Of a DNA stretch of 64,000 nt, positions 25,638 to 38,016 are shown piece by piece. The notes below the pieces were generated by a model. It worked only from the letters and a program-made list of their open reading frames with translations. It was not told the origin of the DNA and did not search any database. Position numbers and translations under genes: made by a program. The stretch is from assembly GCA_963965975.1 (NCBI GenBank), contig OZ014411.1, positions 2,279,001-2,343,000 of the forward strand, written 5' to 3'. This stretch comes from Xestospongia bergquistia. Taxonomy: Eukaryota; Porifera; Demospongiae; Haplosclerida; Petrosiidae. Every line of letters begins with the position of its first letter. Positions within the stretch are counted from its first letter, which is position 1.

Positions 25638-28600
25638 ATGGCTACCTCTTTAGACGAACAAAATTTGAGCTTTCATTCACAGAATCCTCCATTTTCTGAA
25701 AAGTGTACGTTAGCTCACGATGTTATCAAAGCCAAGCTTCCCAAACTTGTTGAAAAAATACCTCCTGAGGAAATTTCTGACGAGCTTTGGTCTGCGAGTA
25801 TAATATCTGAGGAAGAGTATGAGTTCTCTTTCGATAAAAGCGAACCTCGAAAAGAAAGGACGAGAAAACTTATTCGTAAGGTGATGCAGGCAATCAAAAA
25901 GAATTATGAAGTGTTTGAACGCTTTTGTTATGTTCTTGAGCAGTCTGAAAATAAAGGAATACAAGAGTGGAGTAAACGTTTAAAAGGTCAGTAACTATAA
26001 ACTGATTTAAGTATGTATAGTATGTACTATGTATCACACACACACACACATTTTGGCTTATATCTACACAAAACAAAAACGATTTATCTATGAAGTATTG
26101 TAAACTTAGTATATGTAATCATACTTAAAGTTATCATACTTACACTCTTGAAATTTAAAGTATCCTTCACTGTAACAAAATTCTTAAAAATAAAGTAGTA
26201 TTTAAGATTGCCAGCACAAGCCTCAGGATTCTTCAGTTGCCCAACCTAAAATTCTAGGATTACCTAACATCTTTTGGAATGAGACTTATATACACTGACA
26301 TCCTAGCATATTTTTAGAATGACAATGTCATTGAATCAGTCAGGTCCTATATCTACAATAACCTGTATGACATCCTAAGATATTCTAGATTGTTCATGGA
26401 CTATGATCCTATGTCCAAGCCAATTGTTAGTGCATCTCAAGATATTCAAAGTATATCCAAGGGAGGCTAGTCTGTTTTGTCCAAGGTAACCTTTATGACA
26501 TTCCAAGATATTCTAATATTCCTAGGATATTCATGGATGGTGAGTAATCTGATCCTATGTTCAAGCCAACCTTTGTGATATCCCAAGGTATTCCAAGAAT
26601 ATTCATAGACTATGAGTGGTTAGGTATGTCCAAGCCAACCTTAGCGACATCCGAAGGTATTCTAAGGATATTCATGATAGAACCCGACTACTTATTATTC
26701 ATGAATATCTTTGGAATACCTAGGGATGTTATAAAAGTTGCCTTGAACACAGAACTTGACTACTCACTATCCATGAATGTCCTTGGAATATATATATATA
26801 TATATATCTTGGGATGTCGTAAAGGATGGGTTGGACATACCAAACCCCTCATCATACTTCGATCCAAACCAATCTATATGACATTCCAAGATATTCAAAG
26901 GAGATAGTCTGGTCCTATATCCAAGGAAAGCTTTAGTACATTTCAGGATAGTCCTAGGATGTACATCCATGGAAACTAGTCTAGTCCTATGTCTAAGGCA
27001 ACCTATAGAATAGTATAAGATACTTTTTGTTATTACCATCATTTCCATGCACAGTAACAGTCTCCTTATAATGTCTTAAACTATTTTAAGATGTCTATGT
27101 GTCCCATCTACTTGTCACTTAGTGGTGTACTTTATAAAAGAAAGGCTTAGACGACAAAGAAATCCATACCAGAAGGGTATTATTAGAGAAAGGATGATAT
27201 TAATAACTGATTGTGTTGATTATGCTTAGCTTTTCACATTTTTGTAAGGAGATCTAGATTTATTAATACAATTGATTACTTATTTATTAATTTATGAACT
27301 TTGACGATGTTTTGAAAATTAGACAATTAACAGGAACTAACTATACAAAGATAGCATCGAAGTACTAGCCAGCTTTTGAAATGCTTTCAAATTCACTTAT
27401 AAACTTTATTGGACATGCCAAGCAATTAATTAATATGTCAAAGTATAAATTGCTATTATATCATTTAAGTACTTTAATACCATGTTTGATGGATATACTG
27501 TACAACTGGAAATGTTGATTCTATATAACTTGTGTTTGCTTAAGTAACTAAAATATGCTAAAAAATGACATGACAAAAAACATAATTATGATTGCATGAC
27601 AATGAAAAGTTTTAATGGTAAATTTAGAACTAACATAAATTTTTCTGATTTTTGTCACTGGCTAAGGTTTGATTTCAGACTTCAATTTATTATTGTTCTT
27701 TCACTAAGTGTACCACTATCACAATTCATGCACACATGATTTATACTTTTTGTCTTTATAGATGATCTTGAGCAACAACTAAAAGACTCTACAAGAACTG
27801 AAGTCTCCTCTGAACTTACAACAGAGAATGAAGCTCTGAAGAGATTAAAAGACGAGTTAGCAATTATAAGAAAAAGCTTATTTCAATCTGATGACAATCT
27901 TGATGCCAAGTATGATTTAGCAAAGGAATTCATCACTCGTTATATTGTTCGTTCAATGGACAGTACCTTGTTTATAGATGAAGAGCTAAAGGACAGAGCT
28001 GCTTCTGTTAAAGAGCAGTTAAGAAAACTTTGTTTTGAGGAGTTTTTAATCCCAACAAAGTTGCATCAGTGGTGTTTACATGAAATGAAAAAGTTAGGTG
28101 ATGCAAGGTATGATGATCCTATTATGGTACCTGAAGGTTCACAAATGCCTATCAGTGTCGTTACACCACTATTCAATAAAGAAACTGTTTATCATGCTTT
28201 ATTGCTTAGTAAAGTTGTTCAAACATGCAAAGCTAAGAACTATGAAACGTTTCTAGCACATGAGCATCATGATTTTGATGAAGTGTCCTTATCATTGGAG
28301 AGTGCAGACAGAAGCAATTGCATTGAAAAATATGCTATTGCTAAGAGAGGTAAAGTGTTGTATGCTGCTTTTTTTGGAGAGCAGAATATTTCAAACTGGC
28401 AAGACAAATACACCACTATCAATGATGGTTAGTTCATAGTTGCTGTTATTGTTATTTACTTAAACTATAATTAAAAGTATTTTTAGTATGCAATGCTATA
28501 TGAACAATCTACATTTCATTTCATTGATACCAAAATAAATACTTGATAATGGAAACTTCTATACCTCATGGATACCAATGAATAATCTATAATTTATAAA

Positions 28601-31600
28601 TACTGATGGAATATATAGTATTCAATTTATTGCAACAATACTCAGTGTTCATCTCATGGATACTGAGTAATATATCTGTCTTATGTATATGATGTACTGA
28701 TAGATATGTTTTATATTTACTACTGTCAGTGTACATATGTAGCTGCTGATTTGATAGTAATGAATTTTTTTAGCTTTTAAATCATGATATTAAAAGGGCA
28801 AAAACTAAAAGTAATTCCATTCAAGTTATAAGTGAAACAACAGTAAATTAATATTGACTACACATACACATCCTTTACTGCATCTATTCTTTTGTTTCAG
28901 GTATTGCACATCAGACTAACCGGATACCAATTAGATTCTTTATAGAGAATATTCGAGAGGGTTATCAGGTTATTTTCACTGGTAAGTTACTTTGGAGTCT
29001 ATATTCTTTGTAAATCTGTACACAATAATACATGTAGGATATTGAATTTAAGTTACCATTTCGATTTGACTGTCATACAATTTGTAACATAACTAGTAAA
29101 ATAAGATAGCAAGTTACATAATAAGTAGTAATAAGTTTTAAGTTTTAAGTTTTTGGTTTATAATTATGGATACCATAATATATATTTATTTTTTATGCAG
29201 GTTTTTCATTTGGTGGATTACTGGCAGTTGCGATGCATTCTTTTCTTTGGCGTCAAACTTGTTTGAGCATGGATGAACTGGAAAAAAGCATTGCCTGTGT
29301 TGCATTTGCTCCTCCTCTTGTTGATGTTGATGTAGTTACTGATACCTTAGTGAAATATCCTTTAATTAAGGAAAATACATATATATTCTACAGCAAGAAT
29401 GACTTTTTCCCCCAAATGTTCCGTTGTGTTAATAGGAACAATATAGCTACAGATATCTCTCCTTCAAATGGAAAGGTATTAAAAATGCATTAAAAATACT
29501 ATAAGTCTACTTTTAATAGTTGCGTGCTACAAATGCAGTTGGCTCTGCCATTTTGAAACATTTAGCTGAATTACAAGCTAATTTTTTTCACAACAAGGTA
29601 TTTGTGTTATTTTGTAAATTTTTATAGTATTTAATAAATGCATGGCCTATACATAAATTGTTTAATGTATAAGGAGTGATTTAGTGAATTTAAGTTTTGA
29701 TCTCTAATTCTTTTTCTCTCAAGCTTCTTGCAAGTAGTTCACTTTTAAATTTACTTACTGATTGTAGTGTTAAGTCAAAATTTATTGTTCACAGTAACCA
29801 TATATAGTTTAAACATATAATGCTTGATCTTTTGTTTCTGTTTACCTGATTATTTATTAATAATACCTTACTTAAACCTTTGGAGACTGTTAAACAGACT
29901 TTAACACTGTTAAATAGTCTGTTGTTTGAACTGAATCACAGTCCCTTTGGTTGCATGGTTTCACACTTAATATATTGAAAATTATTAACAAGATACACAG
30001 TTTTGATTACTAAATTATTGGTACTGCACATTTTAATGCTTAAACAAGCAACTTCCAAAAAATGCATGACTATAGGATGCATAAAGATCTTTTATTAGAA
30101 ATTCTACATAGTAACAGCCCTTATACACAATGACTCAGCAATTGTTATCACAAAATGCATATTGACATCCTTTACAGCAGCCATCTAACTAATAATATAT
30201 TAAGCTATCATTTTTCATTGGTCTGTTAATTAACTTCATGAATGTTAATTTATAATTTAGTAATAACATAATGTGATGTATGTATACTGTACTTTGCAGC
30301 ATTTCATCCTATATTATAATTGAATTAATGACAATGGATTTGTTTCATTAACCAATACTTTTTAAAAATGTATTTTTCTCTTGCCTTAAAATTAGCTACC
30401 TTCAGATGAAGCACAACAGATACTGCTTTCACTTAAAGTAGCTCTGAAGGATGGTTTAACTACATCTGTTACTCTCAAGTTATTTGGCAGTTGTCATTTA
30501 ATGTATCCAAATGGTAGTAGTGGGCATCATGTTTTGAGTGTTCTTTCACATCAAGCTGGAGAAGATCATATAAATACCCTTAATGATGCCTTAATTGATG
30601 AAATTCATGGTGATATATTTAAACAGGTATATATGTAATAATGGATTGGTACTGAAATAATTTTATGAAGTTGTATTTGACAAAACAGAAAATGACAGAG
30701 AAACTATCGATGTTTTTATATAATGTATATTTCTATACAATGCTGTAAAATTTTAAGAATTTTACCAAGTATATTTTCCTTTTTATAGCATTCTTTTGCT
30801 AAATATGAAAGTCTTGTTGATCAAAGTTATTTTCAAAATCCTGAATATGGCAGCAAAGTCATTTATAGAAAAGAGAAGGTCATCACTGTGTTAACAGAAG
30901 CCAAACCATCTGTCTCTGGAATTATTTTTTCTCGATTAGGTGATGAAATAGCAGTAGCTGTTGAAGGTGATAATCTTTGGTTTTGTGATCAAATTAAGTT
31001 AGGAAGTCTCAGTGGTAGCCGTGTTATTAATACTTGTGGTTCTGATGCTTCAAAACGATCTATTAACTTTAACTATGTTCCCTCCAGTGATGGTGATCTG
31101 TTAGTTGAACACAAAGCAGAAACTGTTGAAGTCTGTCTTTATAGTCATTTTTGCAATCCGATCAGAAAAAAAGATGTCAAAGCTACTAAAAAGGTATGAA
31201 CTCTTATCACAAAAATTTTAACTGTGGTACTGGTATTTATGTGAATTTAATTACGAGTTGTTATAACCTAGTTCATAAACTCCCTTACATTGGTGTACAT
31301 TAATTTTAAATTAATAGGTTGACCTTAATAGGACAATTAACATAACATGCGTGTAGCTAATGAATTTTGTTAGAATTTAATTGTTGGCAAGTATCCAAAG
31401 CACAAAACATAACTAATAATATAACTTTGGATTCATTTCTGCTTTATTATAATATTAATAATTTAGGGTGATTATCACATCTCACTGCGACAGCGACAAC
31501 TTGCCAGAAACACACCCCTTCAAATTATTATTTTAGCATTTATAAGTGCAATGTTAGAGAAGTCATCAGCTAATACAAGCAAACCTTCTCATCGTTTTAG

Positions 31601-34600
31601 CAGTATTAGTCGTTTCTTCGAAGACGTTGTTCGCATAGTCCCGGTTGAAAGTATTTGTCACGCAATTATTAATACTGAAAACAAAAATGCATGGAAGTGT
31701 GCTGAAGCTTTTGTTTGTTCTCGATTTGACCCACCTCCTTCTCTGCAATTTGTTAGTGGATTAGAAGGTGCTCTTATGAGACTTACATTAGGTGTACATC
31801 CTTTTGAAGTACAAAGGCTAAGCGAACAAGCAGTTAAAGGTGCGATGCAAAAAACTGTACCTAGAGGTTTCACAGAATCGTGGAAAGTTGAAACTGAATT
31901 GCTTTTTAACAAAGATGAAGTCTTTATTACAGCTGTACCACAGAAATTGGAAAATTGTAGACCTGAAAAAGTACCTGATAAGGCTTCTTTTGCCCGTCAT
32001 CTAAGCCATACAGTTGCATTGAAAAGGGAGCAGTCTGATTTCTTTGGCCAATCTGACAAAAGTGATTATATATTGCACCATTTACAGAGAATGAGAGACC
32101 AAGTCTATTGCAGGTATAGACAGGAAGCTCAATGCAGTAATGTGAAGGTAATTTGTAACCTTAATATTGATGAAATTTATCCTGCTAAAGTGACAGCTAC
32201 TGATGCCAAATCAAAGTCATTAAAACCACCAATTGATGTTTTGGTGTTAGCAAAAAAGAAACTTAATGAACTTCAAACAAAAGCTGAAAGTGAAATACTT
32301 TTAAGTTTCAAGGAAGGAGAAAACAGTGTGAACAAAGCCAAAGCTCTACATAATGAACGAATGGTTCGAATGATAGATGACATAATTGAAAATGAACTTA
32401 TTATTTGTGTTTCATTACTTGGCGCATTTATGCAACAGCAAATTTGTGTGCCTTTTATTAATTCTCCAAAAGAAACAGCTCATATTTTGCAGACAACTAA
32501 AGTACCACCTACTGTAGGTGTTTGGGCTTTATTTAGTCTTGACATGTTAGATCTACAAAACATGCTGGGATCAAAAAAAGGAAAAGGTCTTATAGTAGAG
32601 GTGGAAAATTACATACAAGGTATTTTAAGTAAAATTGATGAAGACAGGTATCTTAAAGATGATCCCCGTTATGCTGGTAAACTTCAGTTTCTTATGCAAG
32701 GAATGGTTTCATCTGTAAGCTGCAATACGAGTTATATTAGCTATTCACTAGAATTGCAATTGCTTGACTTATGCCGGCATTTTAAGATTAGTCCAAGCAC
32801 CAGAGTTGAAGATTTAGTTAAAGAATGGAACAAAAAGTTTAAGGGTTGCGTCCTATTTCATGTTATGCAACCATATCGACCACTTCTTGCTCGATGGCTT
32901 ATTTGGAGTCTCAACATTCACCAACTTCGTGAAGAACTTGCCTCGCACACTACTGTTGGTGTTATCGGATTGACTAATTCAGGGAAATCTTCACTTGTTT
33001 CTTCACTGTTTAAACAGAAGGTATAATTTATTTTTTCTTAAATTCAAAATAAATAATCAAAACAGTACTGTACAGATCAATAATCAGTGTTTATTGTTAA
33101 TATTTAGTATTCATATCTGTTTGTATTCCTTGCAGGTGATTACTGGAACCACTTTAATTCAAAGGACAACAATACCTTTCCTATATAACCTAGATGGGCT
33201 TGTAGATGGCCTGAGTGTGATTGACTTTCCTGGAGTAGATGACTATGATAAAAGTGTTAAAGATTTGACAAAGCTTTTGCTACAACTAGCTCAGATCATA
33301 GTACTTGTCATTGACTACAGGTAAAACTGTTTACAAATGTAATGGCTACATAGCCTAAGTAACTCTCCACATGGTATTATTTTTTAATCATTTAAAATTA
33401 TTCCTATTTGTTATTAAAGTCATTACTATGTCTGTATCTTATAACTGAATTTGCAATAGGAGATGTTCAACTGATTCAGCAAAGGCTATGTTGGACTACT
33501 TGGATAGAGAAGGTGTACCAGTTCTGTTATGTCTTACTCATGCTGATAAGTTATATGCTAATGAATGTTTAAAAGTTGTTGGAAGAGATTGTCCAGAAGA
33601 CACAGCTACAAGAATGATTGGAAAAGAGCTTGATGTCAGTTCATTCCTTATAAGCACATTCAGGAATATTGCATGCTCTTTTAATAGTTAGTTTAATGCT
33701 GTTGTTGCTAGACCATGTTAAATGCTTGTGTGTAAGTGCCGTATAACTATATTGAACTCTCCACAGATGTTCACTTAGTATGTCTTAGAGTTAACTAAGA
33801 TGTAGAATTTATTCATTGTGATTTACTTAAGAGTGTTATAGCCAATAATGTATTTTTTATTGCTTGTAATATTTGTAATGTATCAAGATATTTATAAAAT
33901 CAACTACATTTTTCTACAGAAAATAAAACAAAAGATTGGTACATCCACATCTCGCACTATGGACTTCTTTTCATTTTGTCAAGATGGAGACTCTATCCTC
34001 AATTGTGATGAAGGCAGAGAAACTTTGAAGAGAGTTGGTATTTACTCGACTTCAAAAGTTGGAGAATGGATTGAAAAGGAGCTACGTGATCATATGCAAC
34101 ATGAAAAGATTGCAGAAGCACTTCATAAATTTTTGTCTGAACCTTCAGGTAATTTTTTAATAGATATACTGTTACTTTGATGCATGTACCTGTAGATGCT
34201 CAAGAATCTATTGATCAAATGCCACTTGACTTAAGTGATGATGATGATGAAACAAAACCTTTGCCAGGTACAATATTATCACTTCATTATGCTATCTTAA
34301 TAAGTGAATGAATTTTTAAGAACATATCAGAGGAGTAACCATCTCTGCTGAAACTACAAAAGAATTCATTAGTCACAATGCTACAGCTACCTTTGAATGG
34401 GAAGGATATGGTTTTAAAATAGTAGTTCCTGCTGGAGCTCTTCCAAGTGGCAAAAGGTGTAAAATAAGAGTGAAAGCAATCACAGCTGGTCAATTCAACT
34501 TTCCTAAGAATACAGAACTTGTTAGCTCAGTGTATTGGATCTATTCATCTTGCAAGTTTCTTAAACCAGTTGATATTTGCATCGACCATTGTGCTATATT

Positions 34601-35687
34601 ACAGTCCCTAGATGACTGTAGTCAAATGAGATTTATTTTAGCTCGCTGTGACCAAGAATCACTACCATATAATTTTAGTGTCAAGCCTGGAACTTTTTCT
34701 CCCAATAACCGTGAAGGATTGATTTCCTTAAAATCCTTTTCATTTCTTGCAGCAATACGCAACTATATATTTCCAACTACTGCAGTCACTGGTGATGTAC
34801 AGGATGTAGCACAAACAAATCGTTCATATTATGTTGTTAAAGTTTTTGGCAGAAGTGCAGTGTCTAAGAAAAAGACTTGGCAGTTCGATTTTATCTTTAT
34901 GAAAGACATTGGACCTTATAAAAAGGTATTATGCAATGCATTTAACCATTTTGCATGATAGAACTGTAATATTATTACAGGCTGTAGATACAAAATATTG
35001 TGGATGGATTGAAGAAATTCCTGATTTGCCATTTGAATTTAAAGGAGAGTCTTTAGAGATACACATTCCTGAAAAAGATGCTTATCCAGGATGGCATATT
35101 GCTACAAAATCCCCTCAAGAGGTAATAGCTCATGCTACAGTTCTACAAATCCATCCATCCATATACCTGTCAGATCAATCACAGTTTGAATTTCATTTAA
35201 TTGTTATACATTTCACAGATTTCAAAGAGATATATAGATGACAGTACCCCTGACTCTTCTCCACAGTCATGTCGATTAGCATTTCGCTGGCGAGGAGAGG
35301 GTGAACCTCCACCATTGGACTGTAATGTTGAACTACATGGTACAGTTAGAAAGTGCCATTTGAGTTTATCGTTACCAATAGAAGAGACCAGTACTAGTAA
35401 GTTAGAATTTAAAATTTTTCCAAATCAATATAATGCACTTTGATGTAAAATGGATAGACATTGCACTATGTTCATATTAGTAACCATAGAAACTACTAAT
35501 TAGATTTATTGTTGTTTATATACAAACATTTTAGCAAGTTTTGTTCATATTCTTTTAAGGGTCAACATCATTGATGCCAGTGTCTGAACATGTTGATAGT
35601 CAACCATCTGTGGTAGTTGTTGAAGGTCCCAAAGTTGACAACAGTCCAAACATCAATGTGAATGTCAATGCACATTTTAACAATTAA
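25638..35687 (+). CDS. Gene A: CARD-lipase-GTPase-ZU5 protein with C-terminal Asn/Val motif (1783 aa)
   Basis: Sixteen exons: 25638-25986, 27762-28427, 28901-28981, 29201-29475, 29520-29597, 30396-30626, 30789-31193, 31467-33020, 33136-33320, 33460-33634, 33920-34148, 34196-34267, 34321-34925, 34981-35121, 35219-35396, 35560-35687. Residues 20-115: CARD-like fold (VEKIPPEEISDELW, ISEEEYEF). About 120-180: charged helical linker. About 220-520: class-3-lipase-like alpha/beta hydrolase with nucleophile elbow GFSFG (Ser368), FAPPLV, a candidate acid in KNDFFP (Asp433) and a candidate His517 (GSCHLMY). About 1190-1335: P-loop GTPase (GLTNSGKSS, DFPGVDD, THAD). About 1438-1635: ZU5 (VVPAGALPSGK, FLKPVDICIDHC). 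C-terminus: VEGPKVDNSPNINVNVN. No signal peptide or membrane helix, so cytosolic. Inferred role: signal-activated lipid hydrolase or assembly effector. Intron phases match gene B exactly. Donors after 25986 and 33634 are GTCAGT. Confidence 0.85.
26220..27010. repeat. Degenerate minisatellite in gene A intron 1
   Basis: Imperfect units around CAAGCCAACCTT, GACATTCCAAGATATTC and AGGATATTCATGGA recur in both orientations through about 800 bp. Overlapping ORFs on both strands here are repeat artefacts. Confidence 0.65.
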
Positions 35688-37430
35688 AATTTCTAGCTTG
35701 TTTGAGGTAATATTTTTTGCTATATTTTTTATTTCTTTATCATATTTAAAACTTAGCCTTATATATTTTAGAATTGTAGTAACTAGCTAATAAGTGTATA
35801 ATTATGTTGTTCCATTAGATTTATGGAGAATACATATTGTTGTGATTTAATGAATGACAATTATGTCACATAATAAAATCCTAATACTTGCCACGGTGCA
35901 TAAACTTAGAAACTACCAGAGAAACATTCTTCATGTCTATATATTGTTAGCTAATTAATGAAATGAAAGTTAAGATTAGTGACTTTGTTCATAGATGTTT
36001 GTGGCCAAACACTTACACACTTTCATGCTTCAACTAATAATGATCTTCAACATGATGTTCATACCATAATTATAGAAGGTCAATTAAAACTTCATTTATG
36101 AGAAGATTGTCTTTGTCAAGTTCAAATATGCAAAACATTTTGAACAAGTATTTTGTCTTTTCAACATCAAAAACACTTCTTGTGGCTTGAAAGCTTCTAC
36201 AGGAAATGACAAGCAAAGCAGGAACACGCCATCTGTAATATAACCCTTTGACCTATTGTCCAACTGATTTAGACAATTGTAAGGTCAAACCATGCCATAT
36301 AACAATTCTAACCAAAGTGAAAATGACTCAGAAGTATATTCTTTTCATGTTAGAAACATAAGGTATCGTCTATCAAGGAAACAGATACCTCATGTCTGTT
36401 AGGATCTAAGCTCTACATAGGGTTCTACAGAAAATAATGCACCATTGTTTAAGATATTTAGAGCCACAAGGCTCAAATGCAATCTTGTTGAAATTCTGAA
36501 TACTTCTTGATGTTAACATGAGTTATCAAAAAAACTAAATAGATACTTCGTGTTCATAAACATCTGAGCTCTATCAGCTATGACATAGATACCTTATCTT
36601 TTTTATTTTCTTTAAAAGGAATTATTCATAAATTGTCTAACCTTAATTAAGTTTAGTACTTCCACCATATACATGTCTCTTTTACTTTTTTAAAAATTCA
36701 CACCTGGTGGTACATGGTTTCCTTATTTCTTTACCTACTTCAGATGCTGTAACATTATATAGAGAGTACAGAATGCTTCATAAACTATGTGTAAAATATT
36801 ATAACTCACAATTTGACAATATCCAAGGACTCAGGAACACTTATTATAGTGCTCTATATAAAACAGATTACACTGCATATTAACATTGCAAATTGATACG
36901 TACGTAATTGTATGTTTTTAATACAAAGAATTACTGTTGACATGCACATTAATAACTATATAATGAAACAATTTAATAAAATTTTTAGAATATTTTGAGT
37001 ATAAATAGAGTCAGTATATAGGGGATGAATTAAGGTTCAAATAGTTGAAAGAGAAAATATTGTATAGCTAGGAAAAGTATAAAAACGTAGTCAAAAGATA
37101 ATCAGAAAAGTTAACTTATCATCAATCTTAACATACAATATGAAGTTGGTCCTGGAAAATTTGAAATACAAGTGTACAAATTTCATTCCAGACTATTCTA
37201 TATTAACAGCATTAAGTCAGTTGATTATATGAATTATACAAGCAATACCTAATGTAAAATAACTACTATTTATTGACTTTGGAATGAATCTGTTTGAGAA
37301 GAAGAGACAACATCCTAGGTGAATTGATAGACTTTGGTTAATTACTTCTTCCTGCTACTTTCACATCTCTAATTTATATATTGGAGAATAAAAATTTTTC
37401 AAATAAAATACAATTCAGCAGTCCCTCCAA
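35688..37430. other. Region downstream of gene A
   Basis: AATAAA at about 35873 is a plausible polyadenylation signal for gene A. The rest to 37430 shows no coding or repeat structure that I can support. Confidence 0.45.
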
Positions 37431-37723
37431 AATTACTGGCTATATTGTATATGGTATACCACATTATGATGCGATCAAACTTACTGATTGTGTAACTCAC
37501 TGTAAACACTAATAAACTATTTAACAACCAATTTGTAGGTAGATTACTATGGAATGTAGAATTCATGTAAACTATTCATTGTATAATTTGTTCATATGTT
37601 GTACTATCACGTAACAACAAATTTTTATAATTAGTAATTTATATAATTTCAATATTCTATAGTAATCTACCTGTGTAAGGTGGAAACTGATAATAAATAA
37701 TTGACTAAATTATTCAGCGATAT

Positions 37724-37757
<34 letters not shown>

Positions 37758-37965
37758 TATATCGCTGAATAATTTAGTCAATTATTTATATAGTTGCTAT
37801 ATATTAAATTATGTTAAATAATTATTAAAATGTTTATTAATATACTTGTGGATATATATATAATATATATATTATATCGCTGAATAATTTAGTCAATTAT
37901 TTATATAGTTGCTATAATATTAAATTATGTTAAATAATTATTAAATTGTTTATTAATATACTTGT

Positions 37966-38016
<51 letters not shown>

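Noticed and set aside
26557..27048. Overlapping ORFs on both strands (116 and 93 aa)
   Set aside because: Degenerate minisatellite in gene A intron 1; no codon or domain signal.
31566..32000. Minus-strand ORFs inside gene A exon 8
   Set aside because: Antisense shadows of a conserved exon.
33848..34180. Separate 110-aa gene starting with a hydrophobic segment
   Set aside because: The hydrophobic start is intron; the rest is gene A exon 11, as shown by gene B's matching exon.
34981..35396. UPA domain after ZU5 (complete FIIND)
   Set aside because: A beta-rich region follows ZU5 in both genes, but I could not recognise UPA signatures; left open.
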